From positions 62,001 to 126,000 of the forward strand of contig AODO01000066.1 of NCBI GenBank assembly GCA_000341795.1: a stretch of DNA of 64,000 nt, given 5' to 3'. A model generated the notes under the pieces. The model saw nothing but the letters and a program-made list of their open reading frames with translations, ran no database searches and had not been told where the DNA came from. The first letter of the stretch is position 1. Each line of letters starts with the position of its first letter. The stretch is from Rhodococcus triatomae BKS 15-14 (GTDB lineage Bacteria > Actinomycetota > Actinomycetes > Mycobacteriales > Mycobacteriaceae). The translations under genes were made by a program, and so were the position numbers. Positions 57,252 to 64,000 of the stretch are shown in pieces.

Positions 57252-57941
57252 TCAGGAGGGCTCGCCGGGCATCAGGTCCGGCCGACGCTCCGCCGTCCGT
57301 CGCAGTGACTGTTCGCGCCGCCACTGCTCGATCTTCGCGTGATTGCCCGACAGCAGGACGTCGGGGACGTCGAGTCCCCGCCAGCTGACCGGGCGGGTGT
57401 AGCTCGGCCCCTCGAGCAGACCGTCGGAGAACGAATCCTCCTCGTGCGACTGCTGATTGCCGAGCACGCCTGGCATCAAGCGCACGACGGCCTCGGCCAT
57501 CACCAGGACCGCCGCCTCGCCGCCGATGAGGACGTAGTCGCCGATGCTGACCTCTTCGACGCGGACCCGGCGGGCGGCGTCGTCGAACACCCGCTGGTCG
57601 ATGCCCTCGTACCGACCACAGGCGAAGACGAGGTGCTTCTCCCGCGACCAACGCTGGGCGGTGGCCTGGGTGAACGGCACCCCGGCGGGCGTCGGGACGA
57701 CGAGCAGCGCGTCGTCGGGGCACACGGCGTCGAGGGCGTCACCCCAGATGGTGGGTTTCATGACCATGCCGGGGCCACCGCCGTACGGGGAGTCGTCGAC
57801 GGCCTTGTGCACGTCGTGCGTCCAGTCCCGTAGGTTGTGCACCCCGACGGACACAAGTCCCTTGTCGATGGCCTTGCCCAGCAACGCCGTCCGGAGCGGC
57901 TCGAGATATTCGGGGAAGATCGTGATGACGTCGAGGCGCAC
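57252..57941 (-). CDS. trmD: tRNA (guanine-N1)-methyltransferase TrmD
   Basis: A 229-residue SPOUT methyltransferase that makes m1G37. The knot is marked by [14 protein letters not shown] and [31 protein letters not shown], followed by SHEEDSF. The gene follows rimM with a 2-bp gap in the order rpsP-khpA-rimM-trmD. ATG start. Confidence 0.97.
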   Translation of the reverse strand: MRLDVITIFPEYLEPLRTALLGKAIDKGLVSVGVHNLRDWTHDVHKAVDDSPYGGGPGMVMKPTIWGDALDAVCPDDALLVVPTPAGVPFTQATAQRWSREKHLVFACGRYEGIDQRVFDDAARRVRVEEVSIGDYVLIGGEAAVLVMAEAVVRLMPGVLGNQQSHEEDSFSDGLLEGPSYTRPVSWRGLDVPDVLLSGNHAKIEQWRREQSLRRTAERRPDLMPGEPS

Positions 57942-57943
57942 GG

Positions 57944-58471
57944 CTACTCCGGGTCCAGAAGTCCTTCGGGCGGGTCGATCTCCACGTAGCCGTCGGCGAC
58001 GGAGACGACGGGGACGATCGCGGTGACGAACGGAACGAGGATCTCGCCACTCTCGGCACCCGCCGGCCGCACGGAGAGCAGTTCGCCTGCCGCGGAGTGC
58101 AGCACCTCGTTCACGGTGCCGACGACGGTGCCGTCCGCGAGCCGCACCTCGAGGCCCTCGAGTTCGTGATCGTAGAACGCGTCCGGGTCGTCGGACGGAG
58201 GCAGGTCCGCACTGTCGACGACGAACAGCGTGCCGCGCATCGCGTCGGCCGCGTTCCGGTCGTCGACACCCTTCAGACGCAGCAGAAGCCGCCCGGAGTG
58301 CTCCCGGGCGGCTTCCACCGTGTAATCGGTCAGTTTCCGATCACGAGGCTTGCGGCCGCGCAGAACCGCACCGACGGCGAAGCGGAGCCCCGGCTCGTCG
58401 GTGCGGATCTCGACGGCGAGTTCGCCCCTGATGCCGTGCGACTTGGCCACACGGCCGACGACGAGTTCCAC
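57944..58471 (-). CDS. rimM: ribosome maturation factor RimM
   Basis: A 175-residue RimM, which assists 30S head assembly through S19. N-terminal [22 protein letters not shown] and the C-terminal PRC-barrel region ([26 protein letters not shown] ... [12 protein letters not shown]) are typical. GTG 58471. In the rpsP operon. Confidence 0.95.
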   Translation of the reverse strand: MELVVGRVAKSHGIRGELAVEIRTDEPGLRFAVGAVLRGRKPRDRKLTDYTVEAAREHSGRLLLRLKGVDDRNAADAMRGTLFVVDSADLPPSDDPDAFYDHELEGLEVRLADGTVVGTVNEVLHSAAGELLSVRPAGAESGEILVPFVTAIVPVVSVADGYVEIDPPEGLLDPE

Positions 58472-58475
58472 CGAT

Positions 58476-58718
58476 CTACTGATCGGTGTCGATCACGTCG
58501 ACGCGGATGCCCTTGCCACCGATGCCGGTGACGAGGGTCCGCAGGGCGGTTGCGGTGCGGCCACCACGGCCGATCACCTTGCCGAGGTCGTCAGGATTGA
58601 CGTGCACCTCGACGGTGCGCCCGCGGCGTCCGGTGATCAGCTCGACCCGGACGTCCTCGGGATTGGCGACGATGCCACGAACGAGATGCTCGACGGCGTC
58701 GGCGACAACGGCACTCAC
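58476..58718 (-). CDS. khpA: KH-domain RNA-binding protein KhpA
   Basis: An 80-residue protein with one KH domain: [28 protein letters not shown] (GxxG = GRGG). The partner of KhpB in control of cell division in some Gram-positives; also associated with the ribosome locus. Its GTG overlaps the rpsP stop (GTGA). Corresponds to Rv2908c. Confidence 0.95.
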   Translation of the reverse strand: MSAVVADAVEHLVRGIVANPEDVRVELITGRRGRTVEVHVNPDDLGKVIGRGGRTATALRTLVTGIGGKGIRVDVIDTDQ

Positions 58719-59182
58719 TTGTCAGCAGCCTCGGAATCCGTGGCGGCCTCGGCGTCGGCGGCGGGCGCCTCTGCAGCCTCGTCGGCGTCCTTCTTGGCGG
58801 CCTTCTTCTTCGGGGTGATGGCCTCGGCGACGGGCTCGTTGTCGGCGGCGGCCAGCGCAGCCTGGAACAGCTCCAGCTTGGAGGGCTTGGCCTCCTTGGT
58901 CTTGAGGGTGCCCTCGGCGCCCGGCAGGCCCTTGAACTTCTGCCAGTCACCGGTGATCTTGAGGAGGTTCTCGACCGGCTCGGTCGGCTTCGCGCCGACA
59001 CCCAGCCAGTACTGGACGCGCTCCGAGTCGACCTCGATCAGCGACGGCTCTTCCTTCGGGTGGTACTTGCCGATGGTCTCGATCGCACGGCCGTCACGAC
59101 GGGTGCGGGAGTCGGCGACGATGATGCGGTACTGCGGGTTGCGGATCTTGCCGAGCCGCGTGAGCTTGATCTTGACAGCCAT
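58715..59182 (-). CDS. rpsP: 30S ribosomal protein S16
   Basis: A 155-residue S16: [40 protein letters not shown]. The core is about 110 residues; the last 45 are an Ala/Glu/Lys-rich tail common in actinobacteria. ATG 59182, with AAAGG upstream. First gene of rpsP-khpA-rimM-trmD; its promoter should lie in the 59183-59487 region shared with the divergent gene. Confidence 0.97.
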   Translation of the reverse strand: MAVKIKLTRLGKIRNPQYRIIVADSRTRRDGRAIETIGKYHPKEEPSLIEVDSERVQYWLGVGAKPTEPVENLLKITGDWQKFKGLPGAEGTLKTKEAKPSKLELFQAALAAADNEPVAEAITPKKKAAKKDADEAAEAPAADAEAATDSEAADK

Positions 59183-59487
59183 GATGGAGCCTTTCGAATG
59201 GTCACGGCGCAATTCAGCGATGCGCAAGGCGTGCGCACCCGGTTTTGCGTTGAAGGGGTGTTGTGACCGCCGCGCGGTACGGAACCGGAGACGGGCGAAC
59301 AGCGGTCCATTCTGCCAGACCCTCCCGACCCGGTGCCAATCGCGGTCCGCGTGGCCGGATCCTCGGCCCGTCGCGGGTCGGCGACGCGCCCGCAGCGGAC
59401 AGCCCGCGCACCGGCCCGTCGTCTGCCTACACTGCGGTCGACCGCGAACTGCGCGGCCCGGCTCGACGACTCGAAGGGGGTTCGACG
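59183..59487. other. 305-bp divergent intergenic region
   Basis: Lies between rpsP (minus) and the four-TM membrane gene (plus). The rpsP promoter and leader should be here. I see no clear hairpin or operator. AAGGGGG at 59474-59480 is the ribosome site for the plus-strand gene. Confidence 0.5.
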
Positions 59488-60279
59488 TTGTCGTCCTCGC
59501 CACAGCCACCGCACTCACCACCGCCCACGCCACCGCGGGCCGTGTCTCCGTTTCCCAGTTTCACCGACGGCCCCCCGGCGCCCGAGCGGGGCCGGGCGAT
59601 CGGCCTCGCCGTCGTGGTCCTGGTCCTGGGACTCGCGGCCCTGCTGGTCGGTCTGGGTCCGTACGTCACGGCACACACCTCCGCGGGAGTGGTGACGGTC
59701 AGCGGCTACGCGCTGCCGCAGGGCATGACCATCGTCGCCGCGCTGCTGTTCGCCGGGCTCGTCGCAGGCACGTCGACGCTCCCCCGGCTCGCCCACGTCC
59801 GCGGCGCCACACCCGTTCTGCACGCCGTCGCGACCGCGGCCGCCACCGTGGCCACCCTGCTCGCCGTCTTCCTGCTCATCGTCGTCGGCAACGTCGCCAC
59901 GCCTGCCGATCTGATCGGCAGCGCCGCCGACGCGTCCGAGTCGGTCGTCGTGGGCCTCGGCTGGGCCGGGGTCACCATCCTGGTGCTCGCGGTGGTGCAG
60001 GCGTTGGTCGCCTTCGCGGCCCTCGCCTACGACGTCGGCCTGGCACAGGCCCGGCGCGAGCCCGAACCCGTGCACGAGCCGTTCCTCCCTCCGGAGCCCA
60101 CGTCCACGGACAGCGGCGGGAAGACCGGCGCGGAGCGACCGACGGCCTCGTCGGTTCGGACCGGGGCGAACAAGACCGAGCAGCCCACGACGGAACCGGA
60201 CAAGACGACACCGAGCGTGTCAGCGCCGGCCGAGACCGGGCCGGCCACGACCGACTCGACGAAGGCGAAGACCGAATGA
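59488..60279 (+). CDS. four-TM membrane protein with proline-rich N-terminus (DUF5336-like)
   Basis: A 263-residue protein. A Pro/Ser-rich cytoplasmic N-terminus of about 40 residues is followed by four membrane segments (about 43-66, 83-103, 115-142, 156-184) and a Thr/Glu/Lys-rich low-complexity tail of about 80 residues. This layout recalls the DUF5336/34-kDa antigen type of mycobacteria, which is a tentative match. TTG 59488 is chosen because AAGGGGG lies 7 nt upstream. The stop overlaps the next start (ATGA). Confidence 0.68.
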   Translation: MSSSPQPPHSPPPTPPRAVSPFPSFTDGPPAPERGRAIGLAVVVLVLGLAALLVGLGPYVTAHTSAGVVTVSGYALPQGMTIVAALLFAGLVAGTSTLPRLAHVRGATPVLHAVATAAATVATLLAVFLLIVVGNVATPADLIGSAADASESVVVGLGWAGVTILVLAVVQALVAFAALAYDVGLAQARREPEPVHEPFLPPEPTSTDSGGKTGAERPTASSVRTGANKTEQPTTEPDKTTPSVSAPAETGPATTDSTKAKTE

Positions 60280-61070
60280 CCGACAGCACCCCACCCGCGC
60301 CCACCGATCCGGAGGACCAGCCCCGGCCGCCGCTGTCGGGGCGCGGCTGGCTCGTGGTGCTCACCTCCGTCGCGGCGGTCCTCGCCTTGCTCGCGGGCGG
60401 CGGCTATCTCCTCAATCGGGCGCTCACCGACAACGTCTCCGAGGTCGCGGGCAGCGCCGAACCCGCCGCCGACGCGAGTGGACGCGATGTCGGTGGCGGG
60501 GCCGACCTCGACGGTGATTCCGGCGGCGACGGCACCGACTACACGGGACCGAGCGTCCCCGTCACCCCGTCGGCGGTCCTGCCGACCTGCACCCCGGTTC
60601 CCCCGGCTATCGACTCCACCGGACGCCCACACGGCTACGAGGCGCAGAACGCCGTCGACGGCGACGTCAGCACGGCCTGGCGCTGCACCGGAACCAGCGG
60701 TCAGACCCTGGCGGTCAGCTTCCCGTGCTCGATCCACCTCGCGACCGTCGGGATCGACCCGGGGCACGACAAGACCGATCCCGACGGCTCCGACCGGTTC
60801 ACCCAGAACCGTAAGGTCACCGAGGTCAAGTGGACGTTCGACGACGGCAGCACCGTCGAGCAGCAACTCGAACCGCGTCGCGGGATCCAGACGATGCCCG
60901 TCGACCAGACCGCCCGGACCGCGACGCTGACGGTCGTCGAGACCGTCGACGGTCAACCCGTCACGAATCGGGCGGGGCAGCAGTCCGCGCCGTTCAACGA
61001 CGTCACGTCGATCAGCGAGATCCGGTTCACCGCGCGAGAGGGCGACGGCGGCGACGCCTGCGTCCGGTAG
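60276..61070 (+). CDS. membrane-anchored protein with NADase-type/discoidin-like glycan-binding domain
   Basis: A 264-residue protein with a short cytoplasmic segment, one membrane helix (about residues 25-48: WLVVLTSVAAVLALLAGGGYLL), an acidic linker and a C-terminal beta-sandwich domain (about 118-264). The domain shows AQNAVDGDVSTAWRCTG and VGIDPGHDKTDPDGSDRFTQNRKVTEVKWTFDDG, the pattern of NADase-type glycan-binding domains. It likely sits on the outer face of the membrane. ATG overlaps the upstream stop (ATGA), so the two membrane proteins are probably a unit. Ligand unknown. Confidence 0.8.
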   Translation: MTDSTPPAPTDPEDQPRPPLSGRGWLVVLTSVAAVLALLAGGGYLLNRALTDNVSEVAGSAEPAADASGRDVGGGADLDGDSGGDGTDYTGPSVPVTPSAVLPTCTPVPPAIDSTGRPHGYEAQNAVDGDVSTAWRCTGTSGQTLAVSFPCSIHLATVGIDPGHDKTDPDGSDRFTQNRKVTEVKWTFDDGSTVEQQLEPRRGIQTMPVDQTARTATLTVVETVDGQPVTNRAGQQSAPFNDVTSISEIRFTAREGDGGDACVR

Positions 61071-61097
61071 AGCGCGCCCACCCAGGAGGATGCCGTC

Positions 61098-61400
61098 ATG
61101 ATGAGGCACACGCTCGACTTCGGTTCACCGCTGCCGCCCGGATGGATCGAGCTGGTCGACCAGGGACCGTACTGGGATCGGTTCACCGACGCTGCCTCTG
61201 CACAGCCGAGAACTGCCGAGTTCCACAACTTTCCGCGCACCCGTGCGGGTGTGCTGAACCGCAGACCTGGACGGGACCCGAGGCCGACCCACCTCGGGTG
61301 GGTCGGCCTCGCACCGTGCGGGGTCCTCGCGACCTATTTGATGGACGCCGGGGCCCAGCGGCACACCTCGGTGCTACCGCCGCCCTTGGCGCGCCGGTAA
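61098..61400 (+). CDS. doubtful small open frame
   Basis: AGGAGG lies 8 nt before an ATG, and the first 47 codons read like protein (LPPGWIELVDQGPYWDRFTD). However, the frame runs on through the strong hairpin at 61279-61311 and into the antisense of the next gene. It may be a gene start whose remainder was lost by deletion or frameshift, or chance. I do not recognise it. Confidence 0.3.
   Translation: MMRHTLDFGSPLPPGWIELVDQGPYWDRFTDAASAQPRTAEFHNFPRTRAGVLNRRPGRDPRPTHLGWVGLAPCGVLATYLMDAGAQRHTSVLPPPLARR
61279..61311. terminator. strong bidirectional hairpin terminator
   Basis: A perfect 15-bp stem (61279-61293 with 61297-61311) and a TCG loop, between the glycan-binding gene (plus strand) and the small secreted protein gene (minus strand, stop 61334). 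Confidence 0.75.
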
Positions 61401-61600
61401 TTGCACACCATCCCGTTGTTGCACGTGATGAACGTGCCGTTGCTCGTCGTCTTGGAGTCGCCGCTGGACATCGTCCCGCTGCCGACGACACATCCGGTCG
61501 CCTGTTCGGCATTGGCCGCACCGGCGAAGGTCAGCGGGGTCACGACCGCGAATGCGGCAGCGGTGATGGTGACGGAGACGAAAGCGGTGCGCAGGCGCAT
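61334..61600 (-). CDS. small secreted four-cysteine protein
   Basis: An 88-residue protein with a Sec signal peptide (cleavage probably after AANA, residue 31). The mature 57 residues have four Cys (37, 60, 66, 80), likely two disulfides, a Ser/Thr-rich stretch (GSGTMSSGDSKTTSNGTF) and a basic CNYRRAKGGGS. AAGGATC lies upstream of ATG 61600. Not a recognised family; could be a secreted effector or envelope protein. Confidence 0.75.
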   Translation of the reverse strand: MRLRTAFVSVTITAAAFAVVTPLTFAGAANAEQATGCVVGSGTMSSGDSKTTSNGTFITCNNGMVCNYRRAKGGGSTEVCRWAPASIK

Positions 61601-61888
61601 GTCTGATCCTTCGGTGGTTCCTGACGTTGTGCACCAATCGTCGGATCCTTCTCGGCGCCGGACCAGGCACCCAAGGGGGGTGATCCCCACCCACCCTGCG
61701 CGACGCCGTGGCGGTCGCTGGGCGCCTCTGTTCCAGCGGGCGCCACCGACATGGCCAACTGCGGACGCGCTCCGAACAGCGGGAGTCGGGTACCCCACGG
61801 AGACGGTCGACCACGATGCCCGGGCTGTCACGATCCCACTTCCTCACCCGTGGCCGCCAGTCGCCGCCGCCACAGGATGCGGAAGCCT

Positions 61889-62971
61889 CTAGCGGCGGGT
61901 GACGACCGCGCCGCGCAGCACCACCAGGTTCGGCGCGGACAGCACGTCGGGACCGGTGCGCGGATCCTGCTCGTAGACGACGAGATCCGCGGGCGCGCCT
62001 GCGTCCAGCCCGGGATGCCCGAGCCAGGGGCGGGCATCCCAGCACGCGGCGCCGAGCGCGGCCGTCGGTCCGAGCCCGGCGGCGGACAGTTCGGCGACCT
62101 CGTCGGCGAGCCTGCCGTGCCGGATGGAACCACCGGCATCGGTACCCGCATAGATCGGGACACCCGCGTCGTACGCGGCCGCGACGGTCGCGTAGCGGCG
62201 GGCGTGCAGGTCACGCATGTGGGCCGCGTACACCGGGAACCGGTCCGCGGAATCCGCGATCTCGGGGAAGGTCGCAATGTTGATCAGGGTGGGCACCAAC
62301 GCCGTCCCGTGCTCGACCATCATCTCGATCGTCGCATCGGTCAGGCCGGTGCCGTGCTCGATGCAGTCGATGCCGGACCCGATGAGTCCCGGCAGTGCGT
62401 CCTCGCCGAAGACGTGGGCGGTGACGCGGGCGCCGACCTCGTGCGCCGCGTCCATCGCCTCCTTCAGCACCGCGTCGCTCCACAGCGGCCGCAGATCGCC
62501 GATCTCCCGGTCGATCCAGTCACCGACGATCTTCACCCAGCCGTCGCCTGCGAGGGCCTGTTCGCGGACGGCGGCGGGCAGCTGCGACTCGTCCTCCAGG
62601 TCGATCGGCAGCCCGCGGATGTACCGCTTCGGCAGCGCGATGTGCCGGCCCGCTCGCATGATCCGTGGCAGGTCGACCCGCTCGTCGATGAAACGGGTGT
62701 CCACCGGGGACCCGGCGTCACGCACCAGCAGCACGCCGCAGTCACGCTCGGTCTCCGCCTGCGCGATCAGACCGGATTCGTCCTCGTGACCGCCGCCGAA
62801 CCTGATCCCGACGTGACAGTGTGCGTCGACCAGGCCGGGCAGCACCCACCCGGTCTCCGTCAGCGTCTCGGCCCCGGCCACGGGGTCGAGCGAGATCAGT
62901 CCGTCGTCGCCGATCCACAGTTCGACGTCCTGCTCGTCGGGCAGCCCGCGCCCGGCCAGTCGAAACGCCAC
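61889..62971 (-). CDS. metal-dependent amidohydrolase
   Basis: A 360-residue amidohydrolase of the prolidase/imidazolonepropionase-like group. The HxH motif is H51-C-H53 in LVDAHCHVG; further sites are GWVKIVGDW (Lys), TAHVFGEDALPGL, CIEHGTGL and AGTDAGG. It probably hydrolyses a dipeptide or cyclic amide; the substrate is not known. GTG 62971. It starts 3 bp past ffh and is transcribed with it, as the M. tuberculosis Rv2915c/Rv2916c pair lies close together. Confidence 0.9.
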   Translation of the reverse strand: MAFRLAGRGLPDEQDVELWIGDDGLISLDPVAGAETLTETGWVLPGLVDAHCHVGIRFGGGHEDESGLIAQAETERDCGVLLVRDAGSPVDTRFIDERVDLPRIMRAGRHIALPKRYIRGLPIDLEDESQLPAAVREQALAGDGWVKIVGDWIDREIGDLRPLWSDAVLKEAMDAAHEVGARVTAHVFGEDALPGLIGSGIDCIEHGTGLTDATIEMMVEHGTALVPTLINIATFPEIADSADRFPVYAAHMRDLHARRYATVAAAYDAGVPIYAGTDAGGSIRHGRLADEVAELSAAGLGPTAALGAACWDARPWLGHPGLDAGAPADLVVYEQDPRTGPDVLSAPNLVVLRGAVVTRR

Positions 62972-62974
62972 CGA

Positions 62975-64000
62975 CTACTTCTTCGGCAACTTCAGCTGGG
63001 ACAGGTCCAGGCCCTCGAGTCCGGGCGGCAACTCGTCGAGACCCTTCGGCATCTTCGACAGGTCCATGCCGGCGGGCAGTCCCGGGAACCCGCCGGGCAT
63101 CCCACCCGGCATGCCGGGGAAGCCGCCCCTGATCTTCGGCGGCGTCGGCCCCTTGCCGCCCTTCTTCCCCTTCTTGCCCTTCTTGCCGCGCTGCGACCGC
63201 TGCGATCCGCGCGCACCCGGCATGCCCATCCGGCCGGCCATCGCCGTCATCATCTTGCGGGCCTCGAAGAACCGGTCGACGAGCTGGTTGACGTCGGAGA
63301 CCTTCACACCGGAACCGTTGGCGATACGGAGTCGACGCGACGCGTTGATGATCTTCGGGTTGGCGCGTTCCGCCGGTGTCATGCCGCGGATGATCGCCTG
63401 GATCCGGTCGAGCTGCTTGTCGTCGACCTGAGCGAGCGCGTCCTTCATCTGACCGGCGCCCGGCAGCATGCCGAGCAGGTTGCCGATCGGACCCATCTTG
63501 CGCACGGCCATCATCTGCTCGAGGAAGTCCTCGAGGGTCAGCTCACCGGTGCCGATCTTGAGCGCGGCCTCCTCGGCCTGCTTCTGGTCGAAGACCTGCT
63601 CGGCCTGTTCGATGAGGGTGAGCACGTCGCCCATGCCGAGGATGCGGCTCGACATCCGGTCCGGGTGGAAGACGTCGAAGTCCTCCAGCTTCTCACCGGT
63701 CGACGCGAACATGATCGGCTTGCCGGTGATCTCCCGGACGCTGAGCGCGGCGCCACCGCGGGCGTCGCCGTCCAGCTTCGTCAGGACGACACCGGTGAAC
63801 CCGACACCCGACTGGAACGCCTCGGCGGTGTGGACCGCGTCCTGGCCGGTCATCGCGTCGAGAACGAACAGCACCTCGTCGGGCTGCACCGCGTCCCGGA
63901 TGCCCGCGGCCTGCCCCATCAGCTCCTCGTCGATACCGAGACGGCCGGCGGTGTCGACGATCACGACGTCGTAATGCTTCGCGCGGGCCTCCTCGACACC
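62975..64000 (-). CDS. ffh: signal recognition particle protein Ffh, 3' part
   Basis: The C-terminal part of the SRP GTPase, cut by the window edge. Visible: the G3-like VVIVDTAGRLGID, the G4 motif TKLDGDARGG, then the M domain (GMLPGAGQMKDALAQVDDKQLDRIQAIIRGMTPAERANP ... INASRRLRIANGSGV) with a Met-rich end. The final 70 residues have Lys/Gly- and Met/Pro/Gly-rich runs. Brings signal-peptide ribosomes to the membrane. The N-terminus lies beyond 64000. Confidence 0.95.
   Translation of the reverse strand, partial: GVEEARAKHYDVVIVDTAGRLGIDEELMGQAAGIRDAVQPDEVLFVLDAMTGQDAVHTAEAFQSGVGFTGVVLTKLDGDARGGAALSVREITGKPIMFASTGEKLEDFDVFHPDRMSSRILGMGDVLTLIEQAEQVFDQKQAEEAALKIGTGELTLEDFLEQMMAVRKMGPIGNLLGMLPGAGQMKDALAQVDDKQLDRIQAIIRGMTPAERANPKIINASRRLRIANGSGVKVSDVNQLVDRFFEARKMMTAMAGRMGMPGARGSQRSQRGKKGKKGKKGGKGPTPPKIRGGFPGMPGGMPGGFPGLPAGMDLSKMPKGLDELPPGLEGLDLSQLKLPKK

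Noticed and set aside
58350-61070. A 906-codon plus-strand frame
   Set aside because: The first 642 codons are antisense or out-of-frame reading of rimM, khpA, rpsP and the membrane gene. The real gene starts at 60276.

Overview
The window is high-GC actinobacterial chromosome. Its gene order, map ... ispG-rip-dxr ... rlmN ... cdsA-frr-pyrH ... tsf-rpsB ... xerC ... dprA-yifB-yraN ... rnhB-lepB-rplS ... trmD-rimM-KH-rpsP ... ffh, is the conserved block that runs from about Rv2861c to Rv2916c in Mycobacterium tuberculosis. High GC, frequent GTG starts, the mycolic-acid-bacterium gene set, a KstR-type box and an IdeR-type box suggest Rhodococcus or a close relative. The genus is an inference. 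I saw no rRNA, tRNA, CRISPR, insertion sequence or phage gene.

Region by region. 1-3.3 kb: the end of an ABC exporter operon, then map-cobQ. 3.3-19.5 kb: an accessory block not found at this place in M. tuberculosis. It carries a drug-type MFS pump with a divergent MarR gene, a MarR/rhodanese pair, ChaB, a divergent pair of phosphonate-type catabolic genes with PhnF-like operators, a GlxA-type AraC regulator, a dienelactone hydrolase homologue, an acyl-CoA ligase divergent from a GAF-LuxR regulator and an APC permease, an NTF2-like gene behind a KstR-like box, a frameshifted zinc alcohol dehydrogenase, a LuxR regulator and two small membrane or secreted proteins. 19.5-34.4 kb: core envelope, isoprenoid and translation genes (PBP lipoprotein, ispG, rip, dxr, rlmN, cdsA, frr, pyrH, tsf, rpsB) with a few insertions (DUF2631, LapA-like, methyltransferase, SDR). 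34.7-42.6 kb: a degenerate M23 protein, xerC, an MFS pump, an iron-box-controlled siderophore-interacting reductase, a lipoprotein overlapping an EVE-domain gene, and dprA-yifB-yraN. 42.7-49.3 kb: an FtsX-type ABC exporter divergent from a NarL-type two-component system, then a DUF2786 protein coupled to a HELAH metallohydrolase. 49.3-59.2 kb: DUF2469, rnhB, lepB, rplS, a membrane protein coupled to a formylglycine-generating enzyme, tex, an LppW-like lipoprotein and trmD-rimM-KH-rpsP. 59.5-64 kb: a two-gene envelope operon, a small cysteine-containing secreted protein, an amidohydrolase and the 3' part of ffh.

Functionally, most minus-strand genes are housekeeping: translation (rpsB, tsf, frr, rplS, rpsP, rimM, trmD, rlmN, map), MEP isoprenoid synthesis (ispG, dxr), phospholipid synthesis (cdsA), secretion (lepB, ffh) and DNA processing (dprA, xerC, rnhB). 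The accessory genes are mostly regulator/effector pairs with visible palindromic operators. The signals I consider most worth following are the PhnF-like operators of the phosphonate divergon, the KstR box overlapping the promoter of an NTF2-like gene, the DUF2786/HELAH pair and the M23 protein that lacks both catalytic histidines.
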